A stretch of 40,084 bases of DNA from an uncultured SAR86 cluster bacterium (GTDB lineage: Bacteria; Pseudomonadota; Gammaproteobacteria; Magnimaribacterales; AG-339-G14), in the NCBI GenBank assembly GCA_902629465.1, contig CACOQX010000008.1, forward strand, positions 1 to 40,084, written 5' to 3'. Under the pieces are notes generated by a model. The model did no database searches. It worked only from the letters and a program-made list of their open reading frames with translations, and was not told where the DNA came from. The position numbers and the translations under genes were made by a program. Below are positions 7,883 to 17,192 of this stretch, piece by piece (the first letter of the stretch is position 1; each line of letters opens with the position of its first letter).

Positions 7883-8775
7883 AAGCTTTATTGTTTCCTG
7901 GTCAAGGCGTCCAAAAAGTTGGCATGCTGAATTCGCTTTTTGAAGAAGTCTCCGAGGTAAAATCAATCATTGATGATGTCTCCAAATCCCTAGATTTTGA
8001 TTTAGAAGATTTACTCCGAAACGGACCAGAAGAAAAAATAAATCTTACTGAATTCTCGCAACCTACAATTCTAGTTTCCAGTGTCTTATTGGCCAAATAT
8101 TCAAATAAACTTTCTAATGTTGATATCACAGCGGGTCTATCTTTAGGAGAATATTCAGCATTGGTTTATTCAAATTGTTTGGAATTGACCGATGCAGTTA
8201 AGTTAGTAAATTACCGAGGAAGATTAATGCAAGAAGCAGTTCCAGAAGGTACAGCTGGAATGCTGGTTGTTTTGAATATGCCAATCAACGATGTTTATAA
8301 AATGATAGACGATATAAACCAATCAGATGAAACTATAAACTTTTCAACTGATAATGCAGATGGTGTTTCAGTACTGGCCGGAAAGAACGCCGCAATAGAA
8401 GCTTGTAAAAACTATATTTCTAATGGCGAATTTAGAAGAGTTAAAACTCAAATGGTTCAAATGTCTGTTCCTTCTCATTGCTATTTACTTGATGAAGCTC
8501 AAGATGAGCTAGCAAAATTACTGTATGAGGTAGAATTTAAAGCCCCTTCTATTCCAGTAATTCCAAATGTTATAGCTGAACCAACCTCTGATGTTGGAGT
8601 GATACAAGATTCCCTTATAAATCAATTGACCAATACCGTGAGATGGAGAGAAACTTTAGATTATCTTTTGAAGAACAATCTTTCTTCTTTGATAGATTCA
8701 GGGCCGGGTAAAACGATAATCAATATGGCTAGAAAGATTAAAGATATTGAAAAAATCTCTTTAGAGGCTGATTAA
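7879..8775 (+). CDS. fabD: Malonyl-CoA:ACP transacylase
   Basis: Transfers malonyl from CoA to acyl carrier protein for fatty-acid synthesis. The 298-residue product has the LFPGQG start, the nucleophile Ser at S88 in GLSLGEYSAL, the substrate-binding R113 in NYRGRLMQ, and the catalytic H200 in VPSHC. The usual GHSLGE has Leu87 in place of His; GLSLGEY is known in plant-type and some bacterial FabD proteins, so this is a subgroup mark rather than damage. It is detached from the usual fabH-fabG-acpP cluster and is coupled by an ATGA overlap to the aromatic hydroxylase. That raises the possibility of a specialised transacylase, although the only fabD of a small genome is equally possible. It overlaps convergent argG by 4 bases. 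Confidence 0.92.
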   Translation: MKALLFPGQGVQKVGMLNSLFEEVSEVKSIIDDVSKSLDFDLEDLLRNGPEEKINLTEFSQPTILVSSVLLAKYSNKLSNVDITAGLSLGEYSALVYSNCLELTDAVKLVNYRGRLMQEAVPEGTAGMLVVLNMPINDVYKMIDDINQSDETINFSTDNADGVSVLAGKNAAIEACKNYISNGEFRRVKTQMVQMSVPSHCYLLDEAQDELAKLLYEVEFKAPSIPVIPNVIAEPTSDVGVIQDSLINQLTNTVRWRETLDYLLKNNLSSLIDSGPGKTIINMARKIKDIEKISLEAD

Positions 8776-9950
8776 ATATCATAATCTAAAATATTTTTCT
8801 TAATGTGTGATTTCATGTCTTCATTAGAAAAACCACCTTCTTCTTCAAAGCTTACTTTATTTTCGTTGTACAAAGAATTAGAACTTTCTTTAGAAATCGA
8901 AATGATATTACCTTTATAAAGTTTAACTGAGACCTTACCATTAACTTTATTAGATACTGAATCAATCTCACTTTGAAGATTAACTCTTTTATTACTCCAC
9001 CATAAACCCTCATAAATTAATGCAGCATAGTCAGGGATTAATTTATCTTTGTTTTTTATATCTTCACCAGTTAAGCATAAAGACTCCATAGCTCTTCTAG
9101 TTTTCAATAAAATGGTCCCACCTGGAGTTTCATAGCAACCTCTTGATTTCATCCCAGTTACTCTAGACTCAACAATATCAATTCTTCCTATGCCATGTTT
9201 ACCGCCAAGAAGATTCAATTCTCTAAACAATTGTGCAGAGGATAGTTTCTTACCATTTAAAGCTACAGGATCTCCTTTTGAAAATTCAATCGTTATCTCC
9301 TCAGATTTTTCAGAAGCATTTTCCAATGATTTGGTGTTCAACCACATATCTTCAGGTGGAGCATTATTTAAATCTTCTAAAACACCTCCCTCATATGAAA
9401 TATGCAATAAATTTTCATCCATTGAAAATGGCGGTTCTTCTGCTTTCGAAGCAGGCATAGGTATTTGGTAGTTTTTACAATAATTCATAAGGTCAGTTCT
9501 GGACACCATATCCCAGTCTCGCCAAGGAGCAATTACCTCTATGGATGGATTCAAAGCATGAGCGCCTATTTCAAATCTTATTTGATCATTCCCTTTTCCA
9601 GTGGCTCCATGACAAATAATATTTGTACCTTCTTGCTTACCTATTTCGACAAGTTTCTTGGCAATTAGTGGTCTAGCAATCGCTGTCCCCAATAAGTATT
9701 CACCCTCGAAGATTGTATTGCACCTAAACATTGGAAAAACGTAATCGGAAATAAATTCTTCGGTAAGATCTTCAACGATTACCTTAGTTGCCCCAAGATT
9801 TTTGGCTTTCTCTTCTAAATCATCAGAAATATCACCCTGGCCTAAATCTGCTGTGTAAGTTATGACTTTAAGATTTTTTTCTTCTTGTAACCACTTCAAA
9901 ATTACAGAAGTATCTAAACCACCAGAGTAAGCTAGGATAACTTTTTTCAT
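8772..9950 (-). CDS. argG: Argininosuccinate synthase
   Basis: Joins citrulline and aspartate using ATP in the penultimate step of arginine synthesis (cytosolic, homotetramer). The PP-loop SGGLDTS is at residues 9-15. Conserved segments ITYTADLGQG, CHGATGKGNDQIRFE and the SRGCYETPGG stretch follow in family order. At 392 residues it belongs to the shorter ArgG form (about 400), not the longer E. coli form of about 447. No argH or other arginine gene is adjacent. The start is 38 bases from the divergent DUF3187 gene, so both promoters must share a very small region. Confidence 0.97.
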   Translation of the reverse strand: MKKVILAYSGGLDTSVILKWLQEEKNLKVITYTADLGQGDISDDLEEKAKNLGATKVIVEDLTEEFISDYVFPMFRCNTIFEGEYLLGTAIARPLIAKKLVEIGKQEGTNIICHGATGKGNDQIRFEIGAHALNPSIEVIAPWRDWDMVSRTDLMNYCKNYQIPMPASKAEEPPFSMDENLLHISYEGGVLEDLNNAPPEDMWLNTKSLENASEKSEEITIEFSKGDPVALNGKKLSSAQLFRELNLLGGKHGIGRIDIVESRVTGMKSRGCYETPGGTILLKTRRAMESLCLTGEDIKNKDKLIPDYAALIYEGLWWSNKRVNLQSEIDSVSNKVNGKVSVKLYKGNIISISKESSNSLYNENKVSFEEEGGFSNEDMKSHIKKNILDYDI

Positions 9951-9988
9951 TTGCGATTAATTTTTAATAAATTTAAGAATAAAATAGT

Positions 9989-10978
9989 GTGATAAATAAA
10001 ATATATTTTACATTTTTATTAATTTTTAGCTTATCACTTTTAGGTGATCCTTATGCGCCTTTAAATTTTCCTTCTTATAACCCATTTACGCTCAAATTTA
10101 TTCATTTCGATAATAGAACTTTAGGAAATTATCAAGAAACAAATCATTTGAGTATTTCAGTTGAAAATAGTTCCTTTGCTGTCATAGAAAACATCAATAA
10201 TAACCAATTAACTTTCGATGGCGAGACTACAAAAGCCTCAATCAACTATGCTAGAAAATTAACCGATATTTTAACTATGAATGTCAGCTTGCCTATATAT
10301 TCTTTTAGCAGAGGTTTTTTGGATAGTCCTATCGAGCAATGGCATGATTTGTTTGGTCTTTCTGATGGTTCAAGAGTTGATTTGCCAAAAAGTCAGATAA
10401 ATTTTGAGATTCTTTCTGGTTCTAATAAAGAAAGAATTCATGATTCTAATATCGGCATTGGAGATATTCAGATTTCAACGAAATTAAATTTTTATTCAAA
10501 AAACAGAAGTGATTTTTATTTGATTACTTCTTTAGAAATCCCTACAGGTAGTAAAAAAAAATCTTTTGGAAACGATGAGTTTGATGGACTTATTGCTTTT
10601 AACATAAAAAATCATCTCAAAGATAATTTAGTCATAAACTCAGTTTTTGGTATTTCGATAATCAACCAAAATCATAATTTTATATTAAAAGAAAGAAATA
10701 CAAACTATTTCTCCAAAGTACTATTGTCTTGGAAGCCTCAATATTTTTTATCTAGAAAAGCTATCAATCCTCTGATTTATAAAATAAATTTTGAACTTTT
10801 TGAGCCAAAAATAAAATCAGACTTTAAAGCTTTGGGAGATGAATATTATGTTTTTGGTTTAGGTGCAACTTTTGAGTTTGCAAAAGACAAATATTTTAAC
10901 TTTGGGTTTTCTGAAGACTTGAAAGTAAATTCCTCAGCTGATTTTTCTTTTGTATTTGGATTCGAGATTGAAATTTAG
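9989..10978 (+). CDS. DUF3187 family protein, probable outer-membrane beta-barrel
   Basis: A 329-residue protein with an N-terminal signal peptide (FTFLLIFSLSLLG, cleavage probably near residues 19-20). Recognisable DUF3187 blocks follow: FLDSPIEQWHDLFGLSDG near residues 105-122, GIGDIQISTKLNF near 156-168, and LEIPTGSKK near 181-189. The rest is alternating hydrophobic and polar strands rich in aromatic residues, as in outer-membrane barrels. The start is GTG with no strong ribosome-binding site. DUF3187 has no established function; an envelope role is inferred. The gene ends three bases before the convergent grxD stop and is not obviously linked to either neighbour. Confidence 0.78.
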   Translation: MINKIYFTFLLIFSLSLLGDPYAPLNFPSYNPFTLKFIHFDNRTLGNYQETNHLSISVENSSFAVIENINNNQLTFDGETTKASINYARKLTDILTMNVSLPIYSFSRGFLDSPIEQWHDLFGLSDGSRVDLPKSQINFEILSGSNKERIHDSNIGIGDIQISTKLNFYSKNRSDFYLITSLEIPTGSKKKSFGNDEFDGLIAFNIKNHLKDNLVINSVFGISIINQNHNFILKERNTNYFSKVLLSWKPQYFLSRKAINPLIYKINFELFEPKIKSDFKALGDEYYVFGLGATFEFAKDKYFNFGFSEDLKVNSSADFSFVFGFEIEI

Positions 10979-10981
10979 ATC

Positions 10982-11296
10982 TTAGTCTTCAACAGAATCA
11001 ATCAATTCCTGCATTTCACCAGATTGATACATTTCAAACATAATATCGCTTCCACCAATCAGCTCGCCCTTTACGTAAAGTTGAGGGAAAGTTGGCCAAT
11101 TTGAAACTATCGGAAGTGTTTCTCTAATTTCAGGATTTGACAAAATATCAACAAAAGAAAACTCTTTTCCACAAGCCATTAAAATTTGTGTGGCTCTTTG
11201 TGAAAAACCGCATTGAGGTTGTTCTGGAGATCCTTTCATATATAAAAGAATTTGATTATCTGCTATTTGAGATTTAATTTTTTCTTCTGTTGTCAT
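10982..11296 (-). CDS. grxD: Monothiol glutaredoxin
   Basis: A 104-residue Grx4/GrxD-type protein that carries and delivers [2Fe-2S] clusters with glutathione, usually with a BolA partner. The signature CGFS (Cys-Gly-Phe-Ser) sits in PQCGFSQRA near residue 28. The thioredoxin-fold WPTFPQLYVKGELIGGSDI block carries the cis-Pro and the glutathione-binding GG. Length is normal for the single-domain bacterial form. Its ATG overlaps the pdxJ stop by four bases, making it the last gene of the long gsp-hydrolase-pdxJ run. Confidence 0.95.
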   Translation of the reverse strand: MTTEEKIKSQIADNQILLYMKGSPEQPQCGFSQRATQILMACGKEFSFVDILSNPEIRETLPIVSNWPTFPQLYVKGELIGGSDIMFEMYQSGEMQELIDSVED

Positions 11297-12033
11297 TGAA
11301 TTATTTTAGTATATTTCTGAATGGTATTCTCGATTCCATAAATTAATGATTCCGATATTAAAGCATGTCCTATAGATACTTCTTTAATATTTCCATAAGA
11401 TAATAATGTAGCCAAATTTTCTAAATTCAAGTCGTGACCAGCATTAACGTCTAAATTTATTTCGTTAGCATATTCAATAGCTTCTCTATAAGTAGCAAGA
11501 GTATTTTCATCATTTTTTGCAAAAGCTTCGGCGAATGGGCCAGTATAAATTTCTATTCTATCCACGCCTATATCTTTAGCTGCATCTAATTGAGATATGT
11601 CCGGATCAATGAAAACGCTACTTCGAATATTGTTTTGTTTAAGATACGTTAAAACGTCCTTTAATTTGTTGTGTTCAGAATGTATGTTCCAGCCATGATC
11701 TGAAGTCAGTTGGTTGCTGTCATCAGGAACAAGAGTACATTGAGATGGCTTTACAGATTCAATTAAATTTAAAAATCCAGGGTAATCACCTAGACGCTCT
11801 TCATATGGATTTCCTTCAATATTAAATTCCACATCCAGCTCTTTGGTTATCAAAGAGATATCTGATAAATCATCGGGTCTTATATGTCTTAAATCTGGCC
11901 TTGGATGAACAGTAATTCCGTTAGCTCCCGATTCAATAATTTTCTTTGAAAAAAATTCTAAAGAAGGATTATTCCCTTTTCTTGAATTACGAATCAAAGC
12001 AATTTTATTTATATTTACACTAAGCTTGGTCAT
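11293..12033 (-). CDS. pdxJ: Pyridoxine 5'-phosphate synthase
   Basis: Condenses 1-deoxyxylulose 5-phosphate with 3-amino-2-oxopropyl phosphate to make pyridoxine 5'-phosphate in the DXP-dependent vitamin B6 pathway. The 246-residue TIM barrel shows LSVNINKIALIRN at the N-terminus, the HPRPDLRHI active-site block, ECxxV-equivalent CTLVPDD, the RIEIYTGPFAEAF block and the C-terminal VSIGHALI phosphate-binding segment. In E. coli pdxJ follows recO and precedes acpS; here it sits behind a TSUP permease with a one-base overlap and ahead of grxD with an ATGA overlap. Confidence 0.96.
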   Translation of the reverse strand: MTKLSVNINKIALIRNSRKGNNPSLEFFSKKIIESGANGITVHPRPDLRHIRPDDLSDISLITKELDVEFNIEGNPYEERLGDYPGFLNLIESVKPSQCTLVPDDSNQLTSDHGWNIHSEHNKLKDVLTYLKQNNIRSSVFIDPDISQLDAAKDIGVDRIEIYTGPFAEAFAKNDENTLATYREAIEYANEINLDVNAGHDLNLENLATLLSYGNIKEVSIGHALISESLIYGIENTIQKYTKIIQ

Positions 12034-12794
12034 TACATATAACTTTGTAAACCATCATAAACTAACTTTAAGCCAGCGATAAGCGTACAAAAATAACCTA
12101 TGCGGTAAAACCAGTCTTGGTTAATTTTATCTACTAAATATGCACCTGCATAAACACCAATAGGCGCAAGAGGCAAAAGCAATAGAGACGTATAAATATT
12201 TTGGAAGTTCATTTGACCTAAATAGGCATAGGGGAAAATCTTAAATAAATTTATTAGCAAATAAAAAAGTCCTGCTGTAGCTACATATATTCTTCGATCT
12301 AATCTCATTGGCAAGAGATAAAAACTCAAAGGGAGGCCGCCAGCATGAATCGAAAAACTTGTGAATCCTGATAAGGAAGGCCAAAAATAGGAACCCCAAA
12401 GGGAAGGTTTTTGAGGTTCTGTAGAATTTTTTCTTAAATAGTAATCAAGACAGAAAATAACTGCCATCAAACCAATAATGACTCTCACGCTATCTTCGGA
12501 AAGATAGCTAAATGACAGCGTGCCTATGACGATGCCTAGAAATGCCAAAGGTACAATAAATTTTAAAATTTCTTTATCCCACATCCAGCGATATCTCCAA
12601 ACCGTGACCAAATCCATAAAAATCAAGGGAAGCAAAAGAATTGCGACTGCCTGAAAAGGAGGGATAAATATTGAAAGCATAGGAATTGCAAGCAATGAGC
12701 CAAATGAACCTGCTCCAATAAAACCACCCTTGCCCATTCCATGAAGGAATACTGAGACTACTGCAATTAAATAAAAGTATGGTTCTAAAATCAT
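12033..12794 (-). CDS. TSUP (TauE/SafE) family membrane permease
   Basis: A 253-residue inner-membrane protein with about seven to eight hydrophobic segments. The first opens with FLHGMGKGGFIGAG, the family's repeated G-x-GGG-type loop, and a second such half-motif (SLSGFTSFSIHAGGLPLSFYLL) lies in the middle, reflecting the internal duplication of TSUP carriers. Members export or import small sulfur- or carbon-containing anions such as sulfite, sulfoacetate or taurine-derived compounds. Substrate cannot be assigned. It is translationally tight with pdxJ (one shared base) and ten bases after the serine hydrolase stop. A link to the hydrolases is possible but not shown. Confidence 0.85.
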   Translation of the reverse strand: MILEPYFYLIAVVSVFLHGMGKGGFIGAGSFGSLLAIPMLSIFIPPFQAVAILLLPLIFMDLVTVWRYRWMWDKEILKFIVPLAFLGIVIGTLSFSYLSEDSVRVIIGLMAVIFCLDYYLRKNSTEPQKPSLWGSYFWPSLSGFTSFSIHAGGLPLSFYLLPMRLDRRIYVATAGLFYLLINLFKIFPYAYLGQMNFQNIYTSLLLLPLAPIGVYAGAYLVDKINQDWFYRIGYFCTLIAGLKLVYDGLQSYM

Positions 12795-12804
12795 CTAAAT
12801 GTGA

Positions 12805-14025
12805 TTAAAGAATCTCATAAAGTTTCTTAGCTAGACTATTCGAGGTTCGATAAAGCTTACCTAGAGAATGTTGTCGATTGTTTGTAAAACCAAATCCAAC
12901 CTTATGATTCAAATCCGCAAAACCTGTTGCTCCAGCAATTCCAGTATGTCCAAACATCCCATCTTTCATACCAATTGGGGAAAAAGGTGCATCGACTTGA
13001 TACCCCAAGCCAAATTTGTAAGGTGCTTGGAATAAGACCAAATCTGGGCCTGAAGTTTTAGGAGTTGTTGCTTCATTTATTGTTTCGGATTTAAGTAATA
13101 TCTGACCATCTCTTGACCCTCCAGAAGCTAAAATCCCAAAAAACTTTGCTATTCCTGAGGCGGTACCGTGACCATTAGCTGCTGGGATTTCTGCCTTACG
13201 CCAAGAATTTGAATTAGGATAATCGGCAGGCGAAGCATTACCCTCTTCTATTTCCATAATCTCTAAAAAAGCTTTTGCATATTCTTTACTTCTTAAAGTT
13301 TCTTTAACTATTTTTATCTGGGCCGGTAGGAGCCAATTGGGCAAGGATAAAACTAATTGAATCAATGGATTGGGTTTACCTGAGAGCATTAGCAAATCGG
13401 CACATCTGTTTATTTCTTCGTCTGATAAACCAATAATAAAATCGATATCAAATTTATCAGCTATTTCTTCTTTAAAGTAATTTCCCAAAGATCTGCCATC
13501 GATTCTTCTGACCAATTCACCAACTAAATAGCCAAAAGTAACAGCATGATATCCCTGAGTTGTTCCCGGCTCTCTAATGGGTTCTTGCTTTGCAAGCTTA
13601 TCAACAATCATATCCCAGTCTTCCCATGAATCGGTTGGAAGAGGTTCTTGAAAGCCAAACATACCTGCCCTGTGCGTAAGAAAATCAATCACTTTAGTTT
13701 TTTCCTTCCCCGCGCAAGCATATTCTGGCCAGTACTCAGCGACCAAAGCATCAGGATTTAATTTTCCGGATTCTATTAACTGCAAAGCACAAGTAGAAGT
13801 CATTGCCTTGGTAACGGAAAATACATTCACCAAAGTGTCTTCTTGCCAATTTTTTGTGTGCTCTCTATCGGAGAATCCTCCCCAAAGATTTAAAACTTCC
13901 TTACCTTCAACTTCCAAAGCAAATCCTGCACCATCATCAAAACCAGATTGAATCGATTTGACAAAAATATCTTCTAGCTCGGAAAATTCTGGTTCACAAA
14001 AACCATCGACTAATGGTTTAGTCAT
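12805..14025 (-). CDS. Cytoplasmic-type serine hydrolase, class C beta-lactamase/EstB family
   Basis: A 406-residue penicillin-binding-protein-like hydrolase. The nucleophile motif SVTK (SxxK) lies in NVFSVTKAMTS near residue 70. The tyrosine motif is YHAV in GYHAVTFGYL near residue 160, and the third motif is HTG in FGHTGIAGATGF near residue 355, giving the complete triad set of the EstB-like branch. There is no signal peptide, so despite following the T2SS genes it is unlikely to be secreted by that machine. The ATG overlaps the alpha/beta hydrolase stop by four bases, so two hydrolases are co-translated. It probably acts on esters or lactones; exact substrate unknown. It is related in fold to the partial gene at the window start. 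Confidence 0.88.
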   Translation of the reverse strand: MTKPLVDGFCEPEFSELEDIFVKSIQSGFDDGAGFALEVEGKEVLNLWGGFSDREHTKNWQEDTLVNVFSVTKAMTSTCALQLIESGKLNPDALVAEYWPEYACAGKEKTKVIDFLTHRAGMFGFQEPLPTDSWEDWDMIVDKLAKQEPIREPGTTQGYHAVTFGYLVGELVRRIDGRSLGNYFKEEIADKFDIDFIIGLSDEEINRCADLLMLSGKPNPLIQLVLSLPNWLLPAQIKIVKETLRSKEYAKAFLEIMEIEEGNASPADYPNSNSWRKAEIPAANGHGTASGIAKFFGILASGGSRDGQILLKSETINEATTPKTSGPDLVLFQAPYKFGLGYQVDAPFSPIGMKDGMFGHTGIAGATGFADLNHKVGFGFTNNRQHSLGKLYRTSNSLAKKLYEIL

Positions 14026-14900
14026 TTTGAAAGCAAACTTTTAATTAATGAAGTAAATTCTTTCGGCATATCTAAGAAAAGATGATGCATAGCTCCTACT
14101 AGTGAATGAATGTTTTTTTCATCTACATTTCCGACATACGTCATATATTCCAAAACCTCTTGAGTGACTAATTGACTGAGCTGACCATAAACATAGTCAA
14201 AAGAACAATTCATTTTTGTAAAAGCATCATGCAGATCATTGTATTTGTAAGTATTTGGTATCAAAGGATCCGATTTTAAATACCAACCATCAGATCTTTC
14301 GGTATAGGAATTTTCCGCAACATGTCTTAGGACATAATCTTTACAAGGTTGAGATGGTGTAAGTCTAAATCTTGCAACAGCGGTTTCTAGATCAGGACTT
14401 GCAACAACCAATCTTGCAGACGGTCTATTGGAAGACATCCTTTCAGCAACATTTGGAGGTATCACAATCATTGAATCCAATAAAATTAAGTGCTCAAAGA
14501 TATCTGGATAAATGGATGTCGCTAAAGTTGCTATCGAACCGCCCATACTATGTGCAATACAAGTGCAAGATTTCCAAGACAAGTCATCAATCACACCTTT
14601 AACATCATCAACAAATATTTCTTGAGAATACTCTTCTCTTCTATCGCTTTCTCCCATCCCAGAAAAATCAAGGCCAACTACGCAATGATTTTCTGTTAAA
14701 GAAGGTGCAATATGATCCCACCAAAATGAATGAGCATTGTAACCATGAAGAAGAAGCAGAGGTTTTTTGGACTTATCTCCCCAAATAAAATACTTTATCT
14801 CAGCACCATTGACATTGACTGAACACTCTTCTGGTCGTTCAGCAATATTTTTTTCAAACCATTCTGGAGCCTCGTTAAGAGGATTTTTACCTATTAGCAT
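14022..14900 (-). CDS. Alpha/beta hydrolase
   Basis: A 292-residue alpha/beta-hydrolase fold. The oxyanion-hole loop LLLHGYNAHSFWW is near residues 48-60, the nucleophile elbow AHSMGGS about residue 120, and a C-terminal His in GAMHHLFLD about residue 275. No signal peptide or membrane segment is seen. The start ATG directly abuts the gspN stop, so it is read from the T2SS transcript. It then overlaps the next serine hydrolase (ATGA). It resembles carboxylesterases, epoxide hydrolases and meta-cleavage product hydrolases, and sequence alone does not separate these. An involvement with the ring-cleavage dioxygenase elsewhere in the window is conceivable only. Confidence 0.85.
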   Translation of the reverse strand: MLIGKNPLNEAPEWFEKNIAERPEECSVNVNGAEIKYFIWGDKSKKPLLLLHGYNAHSFWWDHIAPSLTENHCVVGLDFSGMGESDRREEYSQEIFVDDVKGVIDDLSWKSCTCIAHSMGGSIATLATSIYPDIFEHLILLDSMIVIPPNVAERMSSNRPSARLVVASPDLETAVARFRLTPSQPCKDYVLRHVAENSYTERSDGWYLKSDPLIPNTYKYNDLHDAFTKMNCSFDYVYGQLSQLVTQEVLEYMTYVGNVDEKNIHSLVGAMHHLFLDMPKEFTSLIKSLLSK

Positions 14901-15620
14901 TTAATCTTGAAAGAAATCGAATAAATTTCCTCTAAGTTTAACATCCGGACTAGAGGTAAAACCACTCTCAAAAAATGATGTTATCTTTGCAAAAAGACGT
15001 TTTGAATTAGCAATCACTACATAATTCAATTCTTTATCCAATTCAAAGGTTCCTTTCAAAACATCATCTTTCGGGGTAGAGAAAAATGAACCAAGCATCT
15101 TGGCATCCTTACAAGAAATTGTTCCGGATAATTTAGCATTAGAAAGTTGATCCAACTTATTTGTTTGTCTCAAAGAGGCATAAATATTTCCTTCTGAAAA
15201 ATAACAGCCATTAACATCAAATATAATTGAGATCTTTTCGCCAGATACAGATGAAATAACCGGTACTTTTCTTAAAAATCTCTTTGAATTCAGATTCAAA
15301 TTTACATCTTCCAAAGAAACTTGGTTATTTAGAATTGTTGATATTAGATTTATATTTCCTTCCAAGAAAAGACCTCTTTCATCAACTAGAAAAGATAAAT
15401 TCCTCAAATTGAAGCTGGTGTTTAAACTACCTAGATATTCATCTGCAAAAGATAGATTATTGATTCTTCCTGACCAGATGGTCCCCTCCATACTGGTATA
15501 ACTAACTTGAGGAAATAATTCTTTAACTGTTGGTGAAACTAAACTCAAAGGCAACCTAAGCAAAGTAATTCCTGCAATAAAGAATATTAGAATAAAAGTT
15601 GCTAAAAAAAATTTTTTCAA
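14901..15620 (-). CDS. gspN: Type II secretion protein N
   Basis: A 239-residue bitopic inner-membrane protein with one N-terminal membrane anchor (FFLATFILIFFIAGITLL) and a periplasmic domain. It carries the GspN-like opening LPLSLVSP followed by SYTSMEGTIWSGRI, the best-conserved GspN block. GspN is an accessory component found in a subset of T2SS; its role is poorly defined. The start is TTG overlapping the gspM stop (TTGA). Position directly after gspM is the canonical place for gspN and supports the call more than overall similarity does. Confidence 0.82.
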   Translation of the reverse strand: MKKFFLATFILIFFIAGITLLRLPLSLVSPTVKELFPQVSYTSMEGTIWSGRINNLSFADEYLGSLNTSFNLRNLSFLVDERGLFLEGNINLISTILNNQVSLEDVNLNLNSKRFLRKVPVISSVSGEKISIIFDVNGCYFSEGNIYASLRQTNKLDQLSNAKLSGTISCKDAKMLGSFFSTPKDDVLKGTFELDKELNYVVIANSKRLFAKITSFFESGFTSSPDVKLRGNLFDFFQD

Positions 15621-16069
15621 TTTGTTTTCAATAGTACCGATATTTGAGCGTTAACTTTGTCTTTTTTTGATTTACGGACATTCATTTTTTCAATCTCTCC
15701 CCCTTGTTCGCCCATTAAAATCATCCAATTAAAAAGATCTATAAAATTTACCTCATTGACCCAAACCATCATTGCATTGTCGTTAAGTGGTTGTGTTCTA
15801 TCGATTTGAATATTTTTTTCTTTGGAAGTTGAATTTACCAAAATAGATATATTGTCTGAATAAAGATTTCTATTTGACGAAACGGAGCTGGGAATGGACT
15901 CAATATAGTTAAGTCGACTTATGATATTTTGATTTTCCTTTTCTAAAGATTGGTTTTTGGTGTTGAGCCAAGAAATAATAGAAATCAAAGCAGAAATAAA
16001 TATCAAAATGATAAGCCCTAAAATAAGTATTTGTTCTCGATTAGAGAATTTATTAAAGTTAAAACTCAT
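15617..16069 (-). CDS. gspM: Type II secretion protein M
   Basis: A short (150-residue) inner-membrane platform protein with one transmembrane helix (QILILGLIILIFISALISIISWL, residues about 13-35) and a coiled and ferredoxin-like periplasmic domain ending in MGEQGGEIEKMNVRKS. It pairs with GspL to anchor the GspE ATPase. The conserved WxNEV-like motif appears as MVWVNEVNFIDLFNWM. It overlaps gspL by 11 bases and gspN by four. Sequence similarity in this family is low, so the call relies on topology plus its place between L and N. Confidence 0.88.
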   Translation of the reverse strand: MSFNFNKFSNREQILILGLIILIFISALISIISWLNTKNQSLEKENQNIISRLNYIESIPSSVSSNRNLYSDNISILVNSTSKEKNIQIDRTQPLNDNAMMVWVNEVNFIDLFNWMILMGEQGGEIEKMNVRKSKKDKVNAQISVLLKTN

Positions 16070-17192
16070 TGATGCTTATCTCTCCTTGAATAAAATTATT
16101 AACTCTTCTTGAAGCTCCTAGATTGACACTCAACCCCATGGAATTTACCAAATCAACGTATTCTTGAAGCTGATCATAAGAATTGGTTTGAACTTCGATA
16201 ATAAATCTTGTGCGCTCATAAGAAATAGAAACCAGGACAATATTTTCACTATTGCTTACCGCATCTGAAACAATACTCACTGCATTAAGAGCAGAATAAT
16301 CTATTTGGCCCTGATTAATTAAACCATTAACTTGACTGATGAGGTCTGATTCAAGGGTCTCAGAAGGAAATTTTTCTTTAAAAGTATCAATGATTTTACT
16401 TTTCAAAAGATTATTGGAAACATTTAGATAAGAAAACTGAACGATTGCTGAAAGAAGAAAAATACCAAAAAAAGCAAGTGCCGAATATCCATAAAATTTA
16501 TAACGAAGAAAAATTGATGGCCAATCTATTTTCTGTTCGTACTCTTTTCTGAAAAAATTTATAGAATCCTTTAAATCCAATATTTGAGAAAATTCGTTCA
16601 ACAAATCTTTCGTAGATGAGAAATATTTTTCTTCGGTATCGATATCTAAATTTAGAAGATTTAATCCTTTCTCGGTAGACCAAACATTGAGTTTCTTTAT
16701 TTCATATTTTCTTAAGGTAAGTGCCAAAGTATTCAAAATTGATTTTTTATCAGCAAACCAATACCAGTTATCTTGTAGAGAAATAAATGCTTTATCGCCA
16801 AGAATAACCAATAGATTTTCTATAGAAGAAGATAACGCTTGTATAGGAATTAACTTGTTTATTTTAGGATCTAACTTATCTTTTATTTCCTGAATTTTTC
16901 GATGTTCAATGATTCCAACTATTTCCGATTGACTGTCTTGGATCCAAAAATAATCTTCAACTTCGCCAAGTATTTCTTCACCCAACATGAAAGGAATGAC
17001 TTTTTTTAAATTCCTTTGAGAAGTAGTGGGTAAATCAAATTTATAAAAAGAAAAGTCATTGGAAGCAATGATTGCAATATTTTCCTCATTGGAATTTACC
17101 TTGAGAATTGATTTTTCTTCACCACTTGATGTTTCTGTAGAAAACAAAATATTTAATGATTCATCGTAAAAAGATATTTTTTGACTACTCAC
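16059..17192 (-). CDS. gspL: Type II secretion protein L
   Basis: A 377-residue inner-membrane platform protein. The cytoplasmic actin-like domain (residues about 1-220) includes RNLKKVIPFMLGEEI, the typical GspL block that contacts GspE. A single transmembrane helix (ALAFFGIFLLSAIVQFSYL, about 240) and a periplasmic ferredoxin-like domain that pairs with GspM follow. The start is GTG overlapping the gspK stop (GTGA). Length is near the usual 380-400. Confidence 0.9.
   Translation of the reverse strand: MSSQKISFYDESLNILFSTETSSGEEKSILKVNSNEENIAIIASNDFSFYKFDLPTTSQRNLKKVIPFMLGEEILGEVEDYFWIQDSQSEIVGIIEHRKIQEIKDKLDPKINKLIPIQALSSSIENLLVILGDKAFISLQDNWYWFADKKSILNTLALTLRKYEIKKLNVWSTEKGLNLLNLDIDTEEKYFSSTKDLLNEFSQILDLKDSINFFRKEYEQKIDWPSIFLRYKFYGYSALAFFGIFLLSAIVQFSYLNVSNNLLKSKIIDTFKEKFPSETLESDLISQVNGLINQGQIDYSALNAVSIVSDAVSNSENIVLVSISYERTRFIIEVQTNSYDQLQEYVDLVNSMGLSVNLGASRRVNNFIQGEISINEF

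Noticed and set aside
7879..8775. Leu in place of His in the FabD GHSLGE motif as inactivation
   Set aside because: GLSLGEY occurs in plant-type and some bacterial FabD proteins, and S88, R113 and H200 are all present.
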